A DNA stretch of 64,000 nt from JAJEFO01 sp965221845 (lineage in GTDB: Bacteria; Pseudomonadota; Alphaproteobacteria; Rhodobacterales; Rhodobacteraceae). The first letter of the stretch is position 1; each line of letters starts with the position of its first letter. Under the pieces are notes generated by a model. That model searched no databases, was not told where the DNA came from, and saw nothing but the letters and a program-made list of their open reading frames with translations. The stretch covers positions 2,108,001-2,172,000 of the forward strand of contig OZ244919.1 in the NCBI GenBank assembly GCA_965221845.1. Reading direction: 5' to 3'. A program made the translations under genes and the position numbers. Below, one piece after another: positions 38,612-47,358 of this stretch.

Positions 38612-38617
38612 CCTCCT
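38612..38617 (-). promoter_or_regulatory. Ribosome-binding site fixing the TTG start of rnd
   Basis: Perfect AGGAGG on the minus strand with a five-base spacer to TTG 38606. Confidence 0.7.
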
Positions 38618-38672
38618 GTTGCCGGCTGCCGCCTTGATGCACCCGGAAGGCACGCGGTTCAACCCGGCGCGC

Positions 38673-39881
38673 TCACCGGGCCGTGTCCACGAGATATCTC
38701 TCTGACAGCGGCAGGCTTGCCGCTCCGAGGGCCCGTGCGTCCGCGCCGACCGTTCCGGGCATGACGGCCGGATGCGGCAGCCCGGACAGGTCCATGCGGT
38801 CCAGTTCGGCCCGAACGCGGGCGACCAGGCCTTCCCGGACCCTTTCCGGCAGCCATCCGTCGATCAGCACGTGCTCGAAATCCATGACCGAGACCGACGC
38901 GACTATTGCGTGCGCGATGGCGGGCGCGGCCGTTCCCGCCCAGGCATCGATCAGCCGGGGGTCCACGCGCCAGGCCGCCGCGCTCTTCCAGAGCGCGTTC
39001 GCATCGCCGCCGGCGTCGGCCACCATCCGCTCCAGGCCGGCAAGAGAGGCGACGTCGATGAGCTGGCGCGTTCCCTCTCCCGCGTGCGGAACCGGCAGCG
39101 GCCCGAGGGCGCCCGCGTTGCCCGTCGACCCGGTGAACAGCCGGTCATTCAGGACGACTCCGCCTCCGACGAAGTAGCCCATGTAGACATAGAGGAAATC
39201 GGGCGGCGTGTCCCGGTCTCCGAAAACCAGTTCCGCGCCGCAGGCGCAGGTGGCGTCGTTCTGGAGGAAGACCGGAAAGTCGAACAGCGCGCCGACTTCG
39301 GCGCGCAGGTCGAGGTTGCGCCACGCCTCCATGTCCTCGGCGGACGTGCCGAGAAGCGCGCCCCACTCCCAGATGAAGAAGGGGATCGCGATGCCGAGGC
39401 CGGCGATGCGCGTCCTTTGCCGGGCGTCGAGCCTTCCGGCAAGGCGTTCCGCCGCATCCACGACGAACCGGAGCGTGCCGTCCGGCGCGGGAAACCGGTA
39501 GGTGACGCGTTCGCGCGACAGGATGCGGCCGAGAAAGTCGACGAGCACGAGATCGGCGCTTCGCCGCCCGACCTTCAGGCCGAAGAAGAGCGCGCCGTCC
39601 GGGCTCAGCGCCATCGGCACGGACGGCTGGCCGACCTTTCCGCGGACAGGCTTCTCGCGGAGCAGCAGCCCGTCGCCCTCGAGCGCCCGGGTGATCACGG
39701 ACACGGTCTGGGCGGACAGGCCGGTCACCCGCGCGATCTCGGCTCTCGCAAGCGCGCCGCGGCGGCGCAGGATGGAGAGGACCAGCCTTTCGTTCCTGTC
39801 CCGCATGCCGCTCTGGTTCGTTCCGAGAATTCCGCGAACGTCCGTTTCCGCGGCGGGGCCGTCTGCGATCGCGTTCGCCAA
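38673..39881 (-). CDS. ROK-family transcriptional regulator of the adjacent frc operon
   Basis: 402 aa from a TTG at 39881, six bases after GGGAGG (39888-39893). The N-terminal winged helix is RNERLVLSILRRRGALARAE followed by IARVTGLSAQTVSVITRALE. The ROK sugar-binding/kinase-like domain follows: ALFFGLKVGRRSADLVLVDF, IAGLGIAIPFF, FLQNDATCACGAELVFGDRD and LYVYMGYFVGGGVVLND. The zinc-type CxCGxxGC signature is not evident. It is divergent from the sugar uptake genes with a perfect palindrome in between, so local repression relieved by the sugar is the likely mode. Confidence 0.85.
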   Translation of the reverse strand: MANAIADGPAAETDVRGILGTNQSGMRDRNERLVLSILRRRGALARAEIARVTGLSAQTVSVITRALEGDGLLLREKPVRGKVGQPSVPMALSPDGALFFGLKVGRRSADLVLVDFLGRILSRERVTYRFPAPDGTLRFVVDAAERLAGRLDARQRTRIAGLGIAIPFFIWEWGALLGTSAEDMEAWRNLDLRAEVGALFDFPVFLQNDATCACGAELVFGDRDTPPDFLYVYMGYFVGGGVVLNDRLFTGSTGNAGALGPLPVPHAGEGTRQLIDVASLAGLERMVADAGGDANALWKSAAAWRVDPRLIDAWAGTAAPAIAHAIVASVSVMDFEHVLIDGWLPERVREGLVARVRAELDRMDLSGLPHPAVMPGTVGADARALGAASLPLSERYLVDTAR

Positions 39882-39936
39882 GCCGCACCTCCCGCCCCAA
39901 GGCTGCGCAAGCGGACGGGCCGAGTCAAACAAAAAA

Positions 39937-39953
39937 TAAATCACTGTGATTTA
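39937..39953. promoter_or_regulatory. Perfect palindromic operator between ROK gene and frc operon
   Basis: TAAATCAC-T-GTGATTTA: two eight-base arms around one base, in an AT-rich island between the divergent genes. TTGACA at 39958-39963 lies immediately downstream and could be the -35 of the frc promoter, which the bound regulator would block. Palindrome and position are seen; the regulator assignment is inferred. Confidence 0.7.
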
Positions 39954-40045
39954 CTTATTGACAGGGCGCCCGAATCCTGTGACTCCTCCCGGAGGTGCCG
40001 CGCTTTCGCGCGGCCTCGACCATTCGTTCAAGGGAGGAACCGGAC

Positions 40046-41062
40046 ATGAAACTCACTCATCTCATCGGTGCATCGGCGATCGCCGCGACGGCCATGGCGA
40101 CAGGCGCCATGGCAAGCACCACCGTCTGCCTGATCACCAAGACGGACACCAACCCCTTCTTCGTCAAGATGAAGGAAGGCGCGACCGCGAAGGCGGAAGA
40201 GCTGGGCATGACCCTGAAAGCGTTCGCCGGAAAGATCGACGGCGACCACGAAACCCAGGTCCAGGCCATCGAGACCTGCATTGCCGACGGCGCGAAGGGC
40301 ATTCTCCTGACCGCCTCCGACACGGCGTCGATCGTGCCTTCGGTCAGGCAGGCGCGCGATGCCGGGCTCCTGGTCATAGCCCTCGACACCCCGCTGGAAC
40401 CGATCGACGCCGCCGACGCCACGTTCGCCACCGACAACTTCCTGGCCGGCGAGCTCATCGGCAAGTGGGCGGCCGCCACGCTCGGGGCCGATGCGGCCAG
40501 CGCGAGGATCGCCATGCTTGACCTTGCCATCAGCCAGCCGACGGTCGGCGTGCTGCGAGACCAGGGCTTCATGCAGGGATTCGGCATCGACCTTGGCGAC
40601 CCGAACAGGTGGGGCGACGAGACGGACCCGCGCATCGTCGGGCACGACGTCACGGCGGGCAACGAGGAGGGCGGCCGCCGGGCGATGGAAAACCTTCTGG
40701 CGAAGGATCCGGGCATAAACGTCGTCTACACGATCAACGAGCCGGCCGCGGCCGGCGCCTACGAGGCCCTGAAGGCCATAGGCCGCGAGGGCGATGTCCT
40801 GATCGTCTCGGTCGACGGCGGCTGCCCGGGCGTCCAGAACGTCAGGGACGGCGTGATCGGCGCCACGTCGCAGCAGTATCCGCTGCTGATGGCGTCGCTT
40901 GGCGTGGAGGCCGTGAAGAAGTGGGCGGACAGCGGCGAGAAGCCCGAGAACACGGCCGGCAAGGACTTCTTCGACACCGGCGTGGCGCTGGTGACGGACA
41001 GGCCCGCCGCCGGCGTGGAGTCGATCGACACCGCCGAAGGCACCGCACGCTGCTGGGGCTGA
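40046..41062 (+). CDS. frcB: Sugar ABC transporter substrate-binding protein, FrcB-like
   Basis: 338 aa from ATG 40046 behind AAGGGAGG. A signal peptide ending GAMA precedes a type I periplasmic sugar-binding fold: TTVCLITKTDTNPFFVKMKE, GAKGILLTASDTASIVPSVR, LLVIALDTPLEP and YTINEPAAAGAYEALKAIGR, then VSVDGGCPGVQNVRDGVIGA. TDTNPFFVKMKEGA with CIADGAKG is the wording of rhizobial FrcB (fructose, also ribose and mannose). Neighbours frcC, frcA and frcK support this. The exact ligand set is inferred. Confidence 0.82.
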   Translation: MKLTHLIGASAIAATAMATGAMASTTVCLITKTDTNPFFVKMKEGATAKAEELGMTLKAFAGKIDGDHETQVQAIETCIADGAKGILLTASDTASIVPSVRQARDAGLLVIALDTPLEPIDAADATFATDNFLAGELIGKWAAATLGADAASARIAMLDLAISQPTVGVLRDQGFMQGFGIDLGDPNRWGDETDPRIVGHDVTAGNEEGGRRAMENLLAKDPGINVVYTINEPAAAGAYEALKAIGREGDVLIVSVDGGCPGVQNVRDGVIGATSQQYPLLMASLGVEAVKKWADSGEKPENTAGKDFFDTGVALVTDRPAAGVESIDTAEGTARCWG

Positions 41063-41199
41063 CGCCGCCCTGGCGGAACGCGAGGGGGCGGGCGCGCTCC
41101 GCCCCTTCTTCCGTCTGGACGGGCGCCGCGGTTCCCGTCTAGGCTGGCGCTCGCGGCGCGGGCCGTCGCCCGCCATTCCAAGGGGAGCGAAATAGCGAA

Positions 41200-42339
41200 A
41201 TGTCCGGATCCATGTCGGAGGGGCAGGACTTCGAGTCGGCGGCGGAGCGGGCAAGCCGGGGCGTGGCGGAATTCGAAGGCCATCGCTCGGGGTTCATCCC
41301 GTGGCTTCAGCATGTCCTGCACGCCAATCCGTCCGTGGTGCCGCTGATCGTCCTGGTCCTGTCCACGCTGGGCCTGGGCATCTACATCGACTGGGGCGCG
41401 ATCGCGTCGGGCCTCGGCATCGCCTCGCCCGAGGACGCCCCGGGCGGCTCGTTCAGGTTCTTCAAGGCGTTCACGCTGACGCTGATCCTGCAGCAGGTCC
41501 AGATCGTGGGCGTCCTGGCCGCCGCGCAGACGCTGATCATCCTGACGGCGGGAATCGACCTCAGCGTCGGCGCGATCGCGGTGCTCTGCTCGGTCATCAT
41601 GGGGCAGTTCACCTTCCGCTACGGAATTCCGCCGGCCGTCTCGGTCGCCATCGGCCTCGCGTTCGGCACCGCGATCGGCGCCGTCTCGGGCTGGCTTGTC
41701 AGCCGGGTCAGGCTGCCGCCCTTCATCGTCACGCTGGGAATGTGGCAGATCGTGCTTGCCGCGAACTACCTGTATTCGGCGAACGAGACGATCCGCAGCC
41801 AGGACATCGAGGCCCGTGCGCCGTTCCTTCAGCTGCTCGGCGCCAAGTACACGATCTACGGAGCGACCTTCACGCTCGGCGTGATCTCCATGCTGGTCAT
41901 CGCGTTCGCGCTGGCATACGCGCTCAGGTCCACCCCCTGGGGGCGGCACGTCTACGCCGTCGGCGACGATCCCGAGGCGGCGGAGCTCGCCGGCGTGAAC
42001 AGGCACCGCACGCTGATGTCGGTCTACATGCTTGCGGGCCTTGTCTGCGCGTTCGCGGGCTGGGTCATGATCGGGCGCTTCGGCTCGGTCTCGCCATCGG
42101 CCACCACCGGCGTCATCGGCAACATTCAGGCGATCACCGCCGTGGTCATCGGCGGCATATCGCTTTTCGGCGGCCGCGGCTCCATTCTCGGCGCCCTCTT
42201 CGGAGCGCTCATCGTCGGCGTGTTCGAGCTTGGCCTTCGCATGGCCGGCGCCGACCCGCAATGGACGTTCCTCCTGATCGGCGTGCTCATAATCGCCGCC
42301 GTCGCGGTCGACCAGTGGATCAGGAAGGTGTCGGTGTGA
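41200..42339 (+). CDS. frcC: Sugar ABC transporter permease, FrcC-like
   Basis: 379 aa inner-membrane protein of the RbsC/BPD_transp_2 family with about ten hydrophobic segments. Conserved text: TLIILTAGIDLSVGAIAVLC, LPPFIVTLGMWQIVLAANYL, VYAVGDDPEAAELAGVNRHR (coupling loop) and IGGISLFGGRGSILGALFGA. The 80-residue N-terminal part with a separate TM and soluble loop is characteristic of FrcC rather than RbsC. It lies downstream of frcB and its GTG-TGA end overlaps the start of frcA. Confidence 0.88.
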   Translation: MSGSMSEGQDFESAAERASRGVAEFEGHRSGFIPWLQHVLHANPSVVPLIVLVLSTLGLGIYIDWGAIASGLGIASPEDAPGGSFRFFKAFTLTLILQQVQIVGVLAAAQTLIILTAGIDLSVGAIAVLCSVIMGQFTFRYGIPPAVSVAIGLAFGTAIGAVSGWLVSRVRLPPFIVTLGMWQIVLAANYLYSANETIRSQDIEARAPFLQLLGAKYTIYGATFTLGVISMLVIAFALAYALRSTPWGRHVYAVGDDPEAAELAGVNRHRTLMSVYMLAGLVCAFAGWVMIGRFGSVSPSATTGVIGNIQAITAVVIGGISLFGGRGSILGALFGALIVGVFELGLRMAGADPQWTFLLIGVLIIAAVAVDQWIRKVSV

Positions 42340-43121
42340 CGGAGGCGCGCGAGCCGATCCTGAGCGCAAGAGGCCTGGTCAAGAGGTTCGGCAAGGTCAC
42401 GGCGCTGGACCATTGCGATTTCGAGCTCTATCCCGGCGAGGTCCTGGGCGTGATCGGCGACAACGGCGCCGGCAAGTCCACGCTCATCAAGGCGGTGTCG
42501 GGCGCCGTGACGCCGGACGAGGGCGAGGTGCGCCTCGACGGGCGGCAGGTCCGCTTCACGTCGCCCGTCCATGCCCGCCAGCATGGCATCGAGACCGTGT
42601 ACCAGACGCTCGCGATGTCGCCCGCCCTTTCGATCGCGGACAACATGTTCATGGGCCGCGAGATGCGCCGGCCCGGAATCCTGGGCGCGGCCCTTCGGAT
42701 GCTTGACCGTCCGGCGATGGAGAGATTCGCCCGCGAGAAGCTGAGCGATCTCGGGCTGATGACGATCCAGAACATCCGGCAGGCCGTCGAGACGCTGTCG
42801 GGCGGGCAGCGGCAGGGCGTTGCGGTTGCGCGCGCTGTGGCGTTCGGCTCCAGGGTGATCATTCTCGACGAACCGACGGCCGCGCTCGGCGTCAAGGAAA
42901 GCCGCAGGGTGCTCGACCTGATCAACGACGTCCGGTCGCGAGGCATCCCGATCATCCTGATCAGCCACAACATGCCGCACGTGTTCGAGGTCTCGGACCG
43001 GATCCATGTCCACCGGCTCGGAAGGCGGCTCTGCGTGATCGATCCCAAGGAGCATTCGATGTCCGACGCCGTGGCTCTCATGACGGGAGCCAGGGAGCCT
43101 CCGGGAGCAGACGCCGCGTGA
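42336..43121 (+). CDS. frcA: Sugar ABC transporter ATP-binding protein, FrcA-like
   Basis: 261 aa from a GTG at 42336 overlapping the frcC stop. A single ABC domain, unlike the double-domain RbsA, as in FrcA: Walker A GDNGAGKST (41-49), signature LSGGQRQG (154-161), Walker B VIILDEP (174-180), H-loop ILISHNMPHVFEVSDRIHVH. It energises uptake as a dimer. The last codon overlaps the GTG of frcK. Confidence 0.88.
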   Translation: MTEAREPILSARGLVKRFGKVTALDHCDFELYPGEVLGVIGDNGAGKSTLIKAVSGAVTPDEGEVRLDGRQVRFTSPVHARQHGIETVYQTLAMSPALSIADNMFMGREMRRPGILGAALRMLDRPAMERFAREKLSDLGLMTIQNIRQAVETLSGGQRQGVAVARAVAFGSRVIILDEPTAALGVKESRRVLDLINDVRSRGIPIILISHNMPHVFEVSDRIHVHRLGRRLCVIDPKEHSMSDAVALMTGAREPPGADAA

Positions 43122-43735
43122 CGGTCCCGCCCGTGGCCCGCATGCAGGCCGTCGCCGAACGGGTGCGCGCCTTGCCGGAGGCCCGGCGCTCCCTCGTCGC
43201 GATCGCCGGGCCTCCGGGCGCGGGGAAGTCCACCCTGGCCGCCGCCCTGGTGCGGGAGCTGGGGCCGGCAGCGGCGCTCGTGCCCATGGACGGGTTTCAC
43301 CTCGACAACGAGATCCTGGAGGCGCGCGGCCTGCGGGAGCGAAAGGGTGCGCCGGAGACCTTCGATCTCGAGGGCTTCTCGGATCTGCTGAAGCGGCTCG
43401 TCCGGGTGGGCGAGGTCCCGGTGCCCGCCTTTGACAGGGTCCTGGACAGGGTGGTCGGATCCGGCGCGACCGTTCGGGGGGGACACCGCTGGGTGATCGT
43501 CGAGGGAAACTACCTGCTTCTGGACGAAGCAGGCTGGCGCGACCTGGCGCGCCACTGGGACCTGTCCCTGTACATCGACACGCCGCACGCCGTTCTCGAG
43601 GAGCGGCTGGTCCGCCGCTGGCTGAAGCACGGCCTCGCCGCGGACGGCGCGCGGGCGCGGGTCCTTGGCAACGACATCCCCAACGCCCGGCGCGTGGCCG
43701 GAGCGCGCCTTCCGGCGGATCTCGTTCTCTCGTAG
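43118..43735 (+). CDS. frcK: FrcK-type P-loop kinase of the fructose transport operon
   Basis: 205 aa from GTG 43118. It is a phosphoribulokinase/uridine-kinase-like NTPase: Walker A GPPGAGKST (31-39), VPMDGFHLDNEILEARGLRE, RKGAPETFDLEGFSDLLKRL and VIVEGNYLLLDEAGWRDLAR, then a lid with ERLVRRWLKHGL. The MDGFHLDN and RKGAPETFD pattern is that of FrcK/YggC-type nucleoside or sugar kinases. It may phosphorylate the imported sugar; direct proof for this family is limited. Last gene of frcBCAK. Confidence 0.8.
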   Translation: MTVPPVARMQAVAERVRALPEARRSLVAIAGPPGAGKSTLAAALVRELGPAAALVPMDGFHLDNEILEARGLRERKGAPETFDLEGFSDLLKRLVRVGEVPVPAFDRVLDRVVGSGATVRGGHRWVIVEGNYLLLDEAGWRDLARHWDLSLYIDTPHAVLEERLVRRWLKHGLAADGARARVLGNDIPNARRVAGARLPADLVLS

Positions 43736-43832
43736 GGTCGCGCGCAGGTCGCGCCGCCTCGTCCCGTCCGCCTCCCCCGTCGGTTCCTTGCCGGGCCGCA
43801 TGGCCTCCCGCGCCCTGCCCGTCGGCGGTCTC

Positions 43833-46287
43833 CCAATGCGGCATTCGGATAGGCTTGCGGTCTGGCGGGTGATTTTTTCCGTCGCGCAACCCGCTGGCAG
43901 GGCGCGGCTTTTCCGCGCCCGGCGAATTCTCTTCGAAAACCGCTTGACACGCCGTCCGTGATTCGCATGCTGCCCTCGAATTTCCGGGAGCGCGCCATGG
44001 ATCCGCGAATCACCGACCTGAAGTCGACCACCTTCTCGGGACGCCGGGTGAACCGCCGGCAGATCGCCGACATCCAGGAGACGGTCGCGCTTTTCCCCAA
44101 CGACAGCCGCAACGAGCTCGCGAAGACGATCTGCGAGCACCTCGGCTGGAGGACGGCGAAGGGATCGTACAGGGTCGGGGCGTGCCTGGGCATGCTGGAG
44201 ACGCTGGAAAGCCACGGCATCCTGACCCTTCCGCCGAGGCGGGAGGAGAGCGTCCGCGACGCGAGGGCCGCCGACAGGCCGGCCTGGACCTCCGCCTCGG
44301 ACCCGCGGCCGGAGATCGCCGCGCCGCTCGCGGCGCTGCGGCCGCTGCGCGTCGAGCCCGTGACCGACACGGAGGGCAGGCAGCTCTGGAACGCGTTCGT
44401 CGACCGCCACCACTACCTCGGCTACCGCCGCCCCTTCGGGGCGCACGTCCGGTACTTCGTGACGGACCGGGACGGCCGCAGGCTGGGGTGCCTGCTGTTC
44501 GAGGCGGCGACGAAGGCGCTTCCGTGCCGTGACCGCTGGACAGGCTGGAGCGACCGGACCCGCGACCGCCGCCGCCACCTGGTGGTCGTGAACTCCCGCT
44601 ATCTCGTGTTCCCGTGGGTGAGATCCAGACATCTCGCCTCCTCGGTCCTGGCCATGGCGGCGCGGCGGCTGGCCGACGACTGGGAGCGCCTCCACGGCTG
44701 GCGCCCGGCGCTCTGCGAGACCTTCGTGGACGAGAGCCGGTTCAGGGCCACATGCTACCGCGCGGCCAACTGGGAGCGCGTCGGGGAGACCGCCGCGGGC
44801 AGGGGAAAGTCGGTGAAGGGCGTCTACGTGATGCCGCTGGACCCGGCCTGCCGGGAGATCCTGCGCGGCGAGAGCGGCGCGGCGGGTCCGAAGCCGCCGA
44901 CGCGTGCCCAAAAGGGCAGCTCCGCGGCCTCCGACCGCCGGCTCTCGAAGGGCTGGGAGGCTCTCGTCAGGGCCGCCACCGCCGTCGCGGCGCGCGAGGA
45001 CGCCCGCTGGCGGAAGAGGAAGCGCGTCTTCGACAGCCTGCTCATCATGCTGTTCGTCGTCCGCCTCGTCGCCGCGCCTCGGGGGCAGGGATACCGGACC
45101 ACGCTCTGCGAGCTCTGGGAACAGTGCGCGGCGGCCGGCGTCGAGCTGCCCCAGGACGAGCCGCCCGCGGCGTCGACGGCCTGCGCGGCGCGCGAGAAGC
45201 TGGACGAGGGCGCGTTCCGGCGGCTGCACGCCGAGATCCTCGCCCGAAGCCCCGACTGTCCCCCCTGGAAGGGCCACGGGGTCCTCGCCGTCGACGGCTC
45301 GAAGATCGCCCTGCCGAGGGAGCTCGCCGGGAGCGGCTTCCGCGTCGCCGAGGGCACCCGCCATCCCCAGGGCATGGTCAGCGTCCTCTGCCGGCTGCGC
45401 GACCGGATCCCGGTCGACTTCGACCTGTCCGCCCACGAGAACGAGCGCGAGGCCGCGCTCGCGCACCTCGAGCGCGCCGCGGAGGGCGACGTGATCGTCT
45501 ACGACAGGGGCTACTGGTCCTTCGCGATGGCCGTCGCCCACCTGGAGCGCGGGCTGCACTTCGTCTTCCGCGTCAAGAAAAACGCCAATCCCGTGTTCGA
45601 CGACTTCATCGCCTCGGGCGAGACCGAACGGACGGTGACCCTCGACGCGCCCAGGGACGGGACCGCGCTGCGCGGCCGGAGCCTCCGCGTCCGCCTGGTC
45701 AGGTACACGGCGGGGGACACCGAACACCGCCTGGCGACATCGCTCCTGGACAGCCGGCGCTACGGAATCCAGCCGCTCAGCGACCTGTACCGCGGCCGCT
45801 GGGGCATCGAGGAGATGTACAAGACCGGAAAATCCGTGATCGAACGGTTCCACGCCAGGTCGGAGCGCGGCGTGCGGCAGGAACTCTACGCCGCCTTCGT
45901 CCTGCTCACCCTGACGCGCCGGTTCTCCAGCCGCTGCGACGGCGACCTCAACGCCGGCGGCGGCGACCAGCCCGCCATGCGCGCCAGCTTCCGGAACGGG
46001 CCGCGGCCCGTCGGAAAGGAGATCGAGGCCATGTTCCTCGCGCAGAGCGCGATGGTCGCGCAGTCCGTCCGGCGGATCATGACGGGGCTGTCACGCTGCC
46101 TCCAGCGGGAGAGGCCGGGACGCAGCTGCCCGCGCCGGTCCATGCGGCCAGGGAGCAGGTGGCTCCGGCGCGCCGCCGCCTGACACGCCGAACCGACCCC
46201 GAAACCAGGCCCCGGCTTCCGGCTCACGCCCGAAGCGCGGGGCCTTTCCTGTCCGAACGCCGGGAATCCTTGTCCGAATGCCATTGG
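43833..46287 (+). mobile_element. Intact IS carrying a DUF4338-IS4 fusion transposase
   Basis: 2,455 bp with imperfect inverted ends: the left begins CCAATGCGGCATTCGGAT, the right end reads inversely CCAATGGCATTCGGAC. It is flanked by a perfect 8-bp duplication GCGGTCTC (43825-43832 and 46288-46295). A single uninterrupted gene fills it, and TTGACA at 43944-43949 may drive it. It is inserted about 90 bases after frcK without damaging a recognisable gene. Confidence 0.85.
43997..46183 (+). CDS. Transposase: N-terminal DUF4338 domain fused to IS4-family DDE domain
   Basis: 728 aa from ATG 43997, with GGGAG six bases upstream; a GTG 13 codons earlier is possible. Residues about 1-115 are a small N-terminal region. 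Residues 120-295 are DUF4338 (WNAFVDRHHYLGYRRPFGAH, DRWTGWSDRTRD, CETFVDESRFRATCYRAANW), the domain also found in DruA of Druantia defence and in some IS proteins. Residues 330-690 are an IS4 DDE fold with D433 (LAVDGSKIALP), D503 (YDRGYWSFAM) and E605 in the YREK signature (YRGRWGIEEMYKTGK). No frame damage. It probably mobilises this IS; what DUF4338 adds is unknown. Confidence 0.87.
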   Translation: MDPRITDLKSTTFSGRRVNRRQIADIQETVALFPNDSRNELAKTICEHLGWRTAKGSYRVGACLGMLETLESHGILTLPPRREESVRDARAADRPAWTSASDPRPEIAAPLAALRPLRVEPVTDTEGRQLWNAFVDRHHYLGYRRPFGAHVRYFVTDRDGRRLGCLLFEAATKALPCRDRWTGWSDRTRDRRRHLVVVNSRYLVFPWVRSRHLASSVLAMAARRLADDWERLHGWRPALCETFVDESRFRATCYRAANWERVGETAAGRGKSVKGVYVMPLDPACREILRGESGAAGPKPPTRAQKGSSAASDRRLSKGWEALVRAATAVAAREDARWRKRKRVFDSLLIMLFVVRLVAAPRGQGYRTTLCELWEQCAAAGVELPQDEPPAASTACAAREKLDEGAFRRLHAEILARSPDCPPWKGHGVLAVDGSKIALPRELAGSGFRVAEGTRHPQGMVSVLCRLRDRIPVDFDLSAHENEREAALAHLERAAEGDVIVYDRGYWSFAMAVAHLERGLHFVFRVKKNANPVFDDFIASGETERTVTLDAPRDGTALRGRSLRVRLVRYTAGDTEHRLATSLLDSRRYGIQPLSDLYRGRWGIEEMYKTGKSVIERFHARSERGVRQELYAAFVLLTLTRRFSSRCDGDLNAGGGDQPAMRASFRNGPRPVGKEIEAMFLAQSAMVAQSVRRIMTGLSRCLQRERPGRSCPRRSMRPGSRWLRRAAA

Positions 46288-46371
46288 GCGGTCTCCGGGA
46301 CCTGACCGTCGCGTCCGCGCGGCCGGGAACGGGGGTCCCGGCGGCCTTCGGCCCGGAAGCGGCCGCGGCGC

Positions 46372-47250
46372 CTACAGCCCGTTGACCGGCACCTTCAGCA
46401 TCGGCCTTCCGTCCGCGTCGGCCGGCACCTCCCCCGCCCGCATGTTGACCTGCAGCGACGGGATGATCAGCCGGGGCATGGCCAGCCTTGCGTCCCGCTC
46501 CGTCCGCATCCTGACGAACGCCTCCCTCGTCGTTCCGCCCCCGACGTGGATGTTGTGCTCCCGCTCGTCCTTCACGGTCGTCTCCCAGCGGATTTCGCGC
46601 CCGTTCGGCCCGTAGTCATGGCACATGAAGAGTCGCGTCTCGTCCGGCAGCGACAGGATCCGCATTATGCTGTCGTAGAGATCGTGCGCATCCCCGCCGG
46701 GAAAGTCAGCGCGTGCCGAGCCGCTGTCGGGCATGAAAAGCGTGTCGCCGACGAACGCGGCGTCGCCGATGACATGCGTCATGCAGGCCGGCGTGTGCCC
46801 CGGCGTGGACAGGGCCACCGCCCTAATGCCGCCCACCATGTAGGCGTCGCCGTCCTCGAAGAGCCGGTCGAACTGGCTTCCGTCCCGCTGGAACCGCGTT
46901 CCCTCGTTGAAGATCTTGCCGAACGTTTCCTGAACCGCGAGGATCCCAGAACCGATTCCGATCTTCCCGCCAAGCCTCTCCTGGATGTAGGGCGCGGCGG
47001 ACAGGTGGTCCGCGTGGACATGGGTCTCGATGATCCAGTCGAGGACAAGGTTGCGGCCGACCACCTCCGCGATCAACGCGTCGGCGCTGTCGTGAGCGAT
47101 GCGCCCGGCTGCGTAGTCGATGTCCATGACGCTGTCGAACACGGCGCAGCGGTCGCTGCCCGGATCCCTGACGATGTAGCTGATCGTGTTCGATGCCTCG
47201 TCAAAGTGGCCCGACACGTCCGGACGCATGTCCCGGCCCGGACTTTCCAT
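46372..47250 (-). CDS. MBL-fold metallohydrolase (persulfide dioxygenase/Blh-like)
   Basis: 292 aa from ATG 47250, with GGGAGGA upstream in the right place. The metallo-beta-lactamase core has IIETHVHADHLSAAPYIQER (His77, His79, Asp81, His82), STPGHTPACMTHVIGDAAFV with the third ligand, GDTLFMPDSGSARADFPGGD with the bridging Asp, and LFMCHDYGPNGREIRWETTV. The GSARADFPGGDA segment and CHDYGP end are typical of ETHE1/Blh-type proteins, where the substrate is glutathione persulfide. It is last in the minus-strand series behind the Gfo/Idh genes; its link to them is unclear. Confidence 0.82.
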   Translation of the reverse strand: MESPGRDMRPDVSGHFDEASNTISYIVRDPGSDRCAVFDSVMDIDYAAGRIAHDSADALIAEVVGRNLVLDWIIETHVHADHLSAAPYIQERLGGKIGIGSGILAVQETFGKIFNEGTRFQRDGSQFDRLFEDGDAYMVGGIRAVALSTPGHTPACMTHVIGDAAFVGDTLFMPDSGSARADFPGGDAHDLYDSIMRILSLPDETRLFMCHDYGPNGREIRWETTVKDEREHNIHVGGGTTREAFVRMRTERDARLAMPRLIIPSLQVNMRAGEVPADADGRPMLKVPVNGL

Positions 47251-47358
47251 GGAGTGTCCTCCCGTCATTGGATCGACGCGCGCCATTCCGCGCGCGCCAG
47301 GCCGGAAGCGGCATGCAGGGAAGGCCGGCCCTCTCCGCTCCGGCCGGGGCCCCGGCCC

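Noticed and set aside
42428..45853. Minus-strand open frame of over 1,100 codons opposite frcA-frcK and the IS4 transposase
   Set aside because: Crosses an insertion boundary with a target duplication, so it cannot be one ancestral gene; composition is shadow-like.
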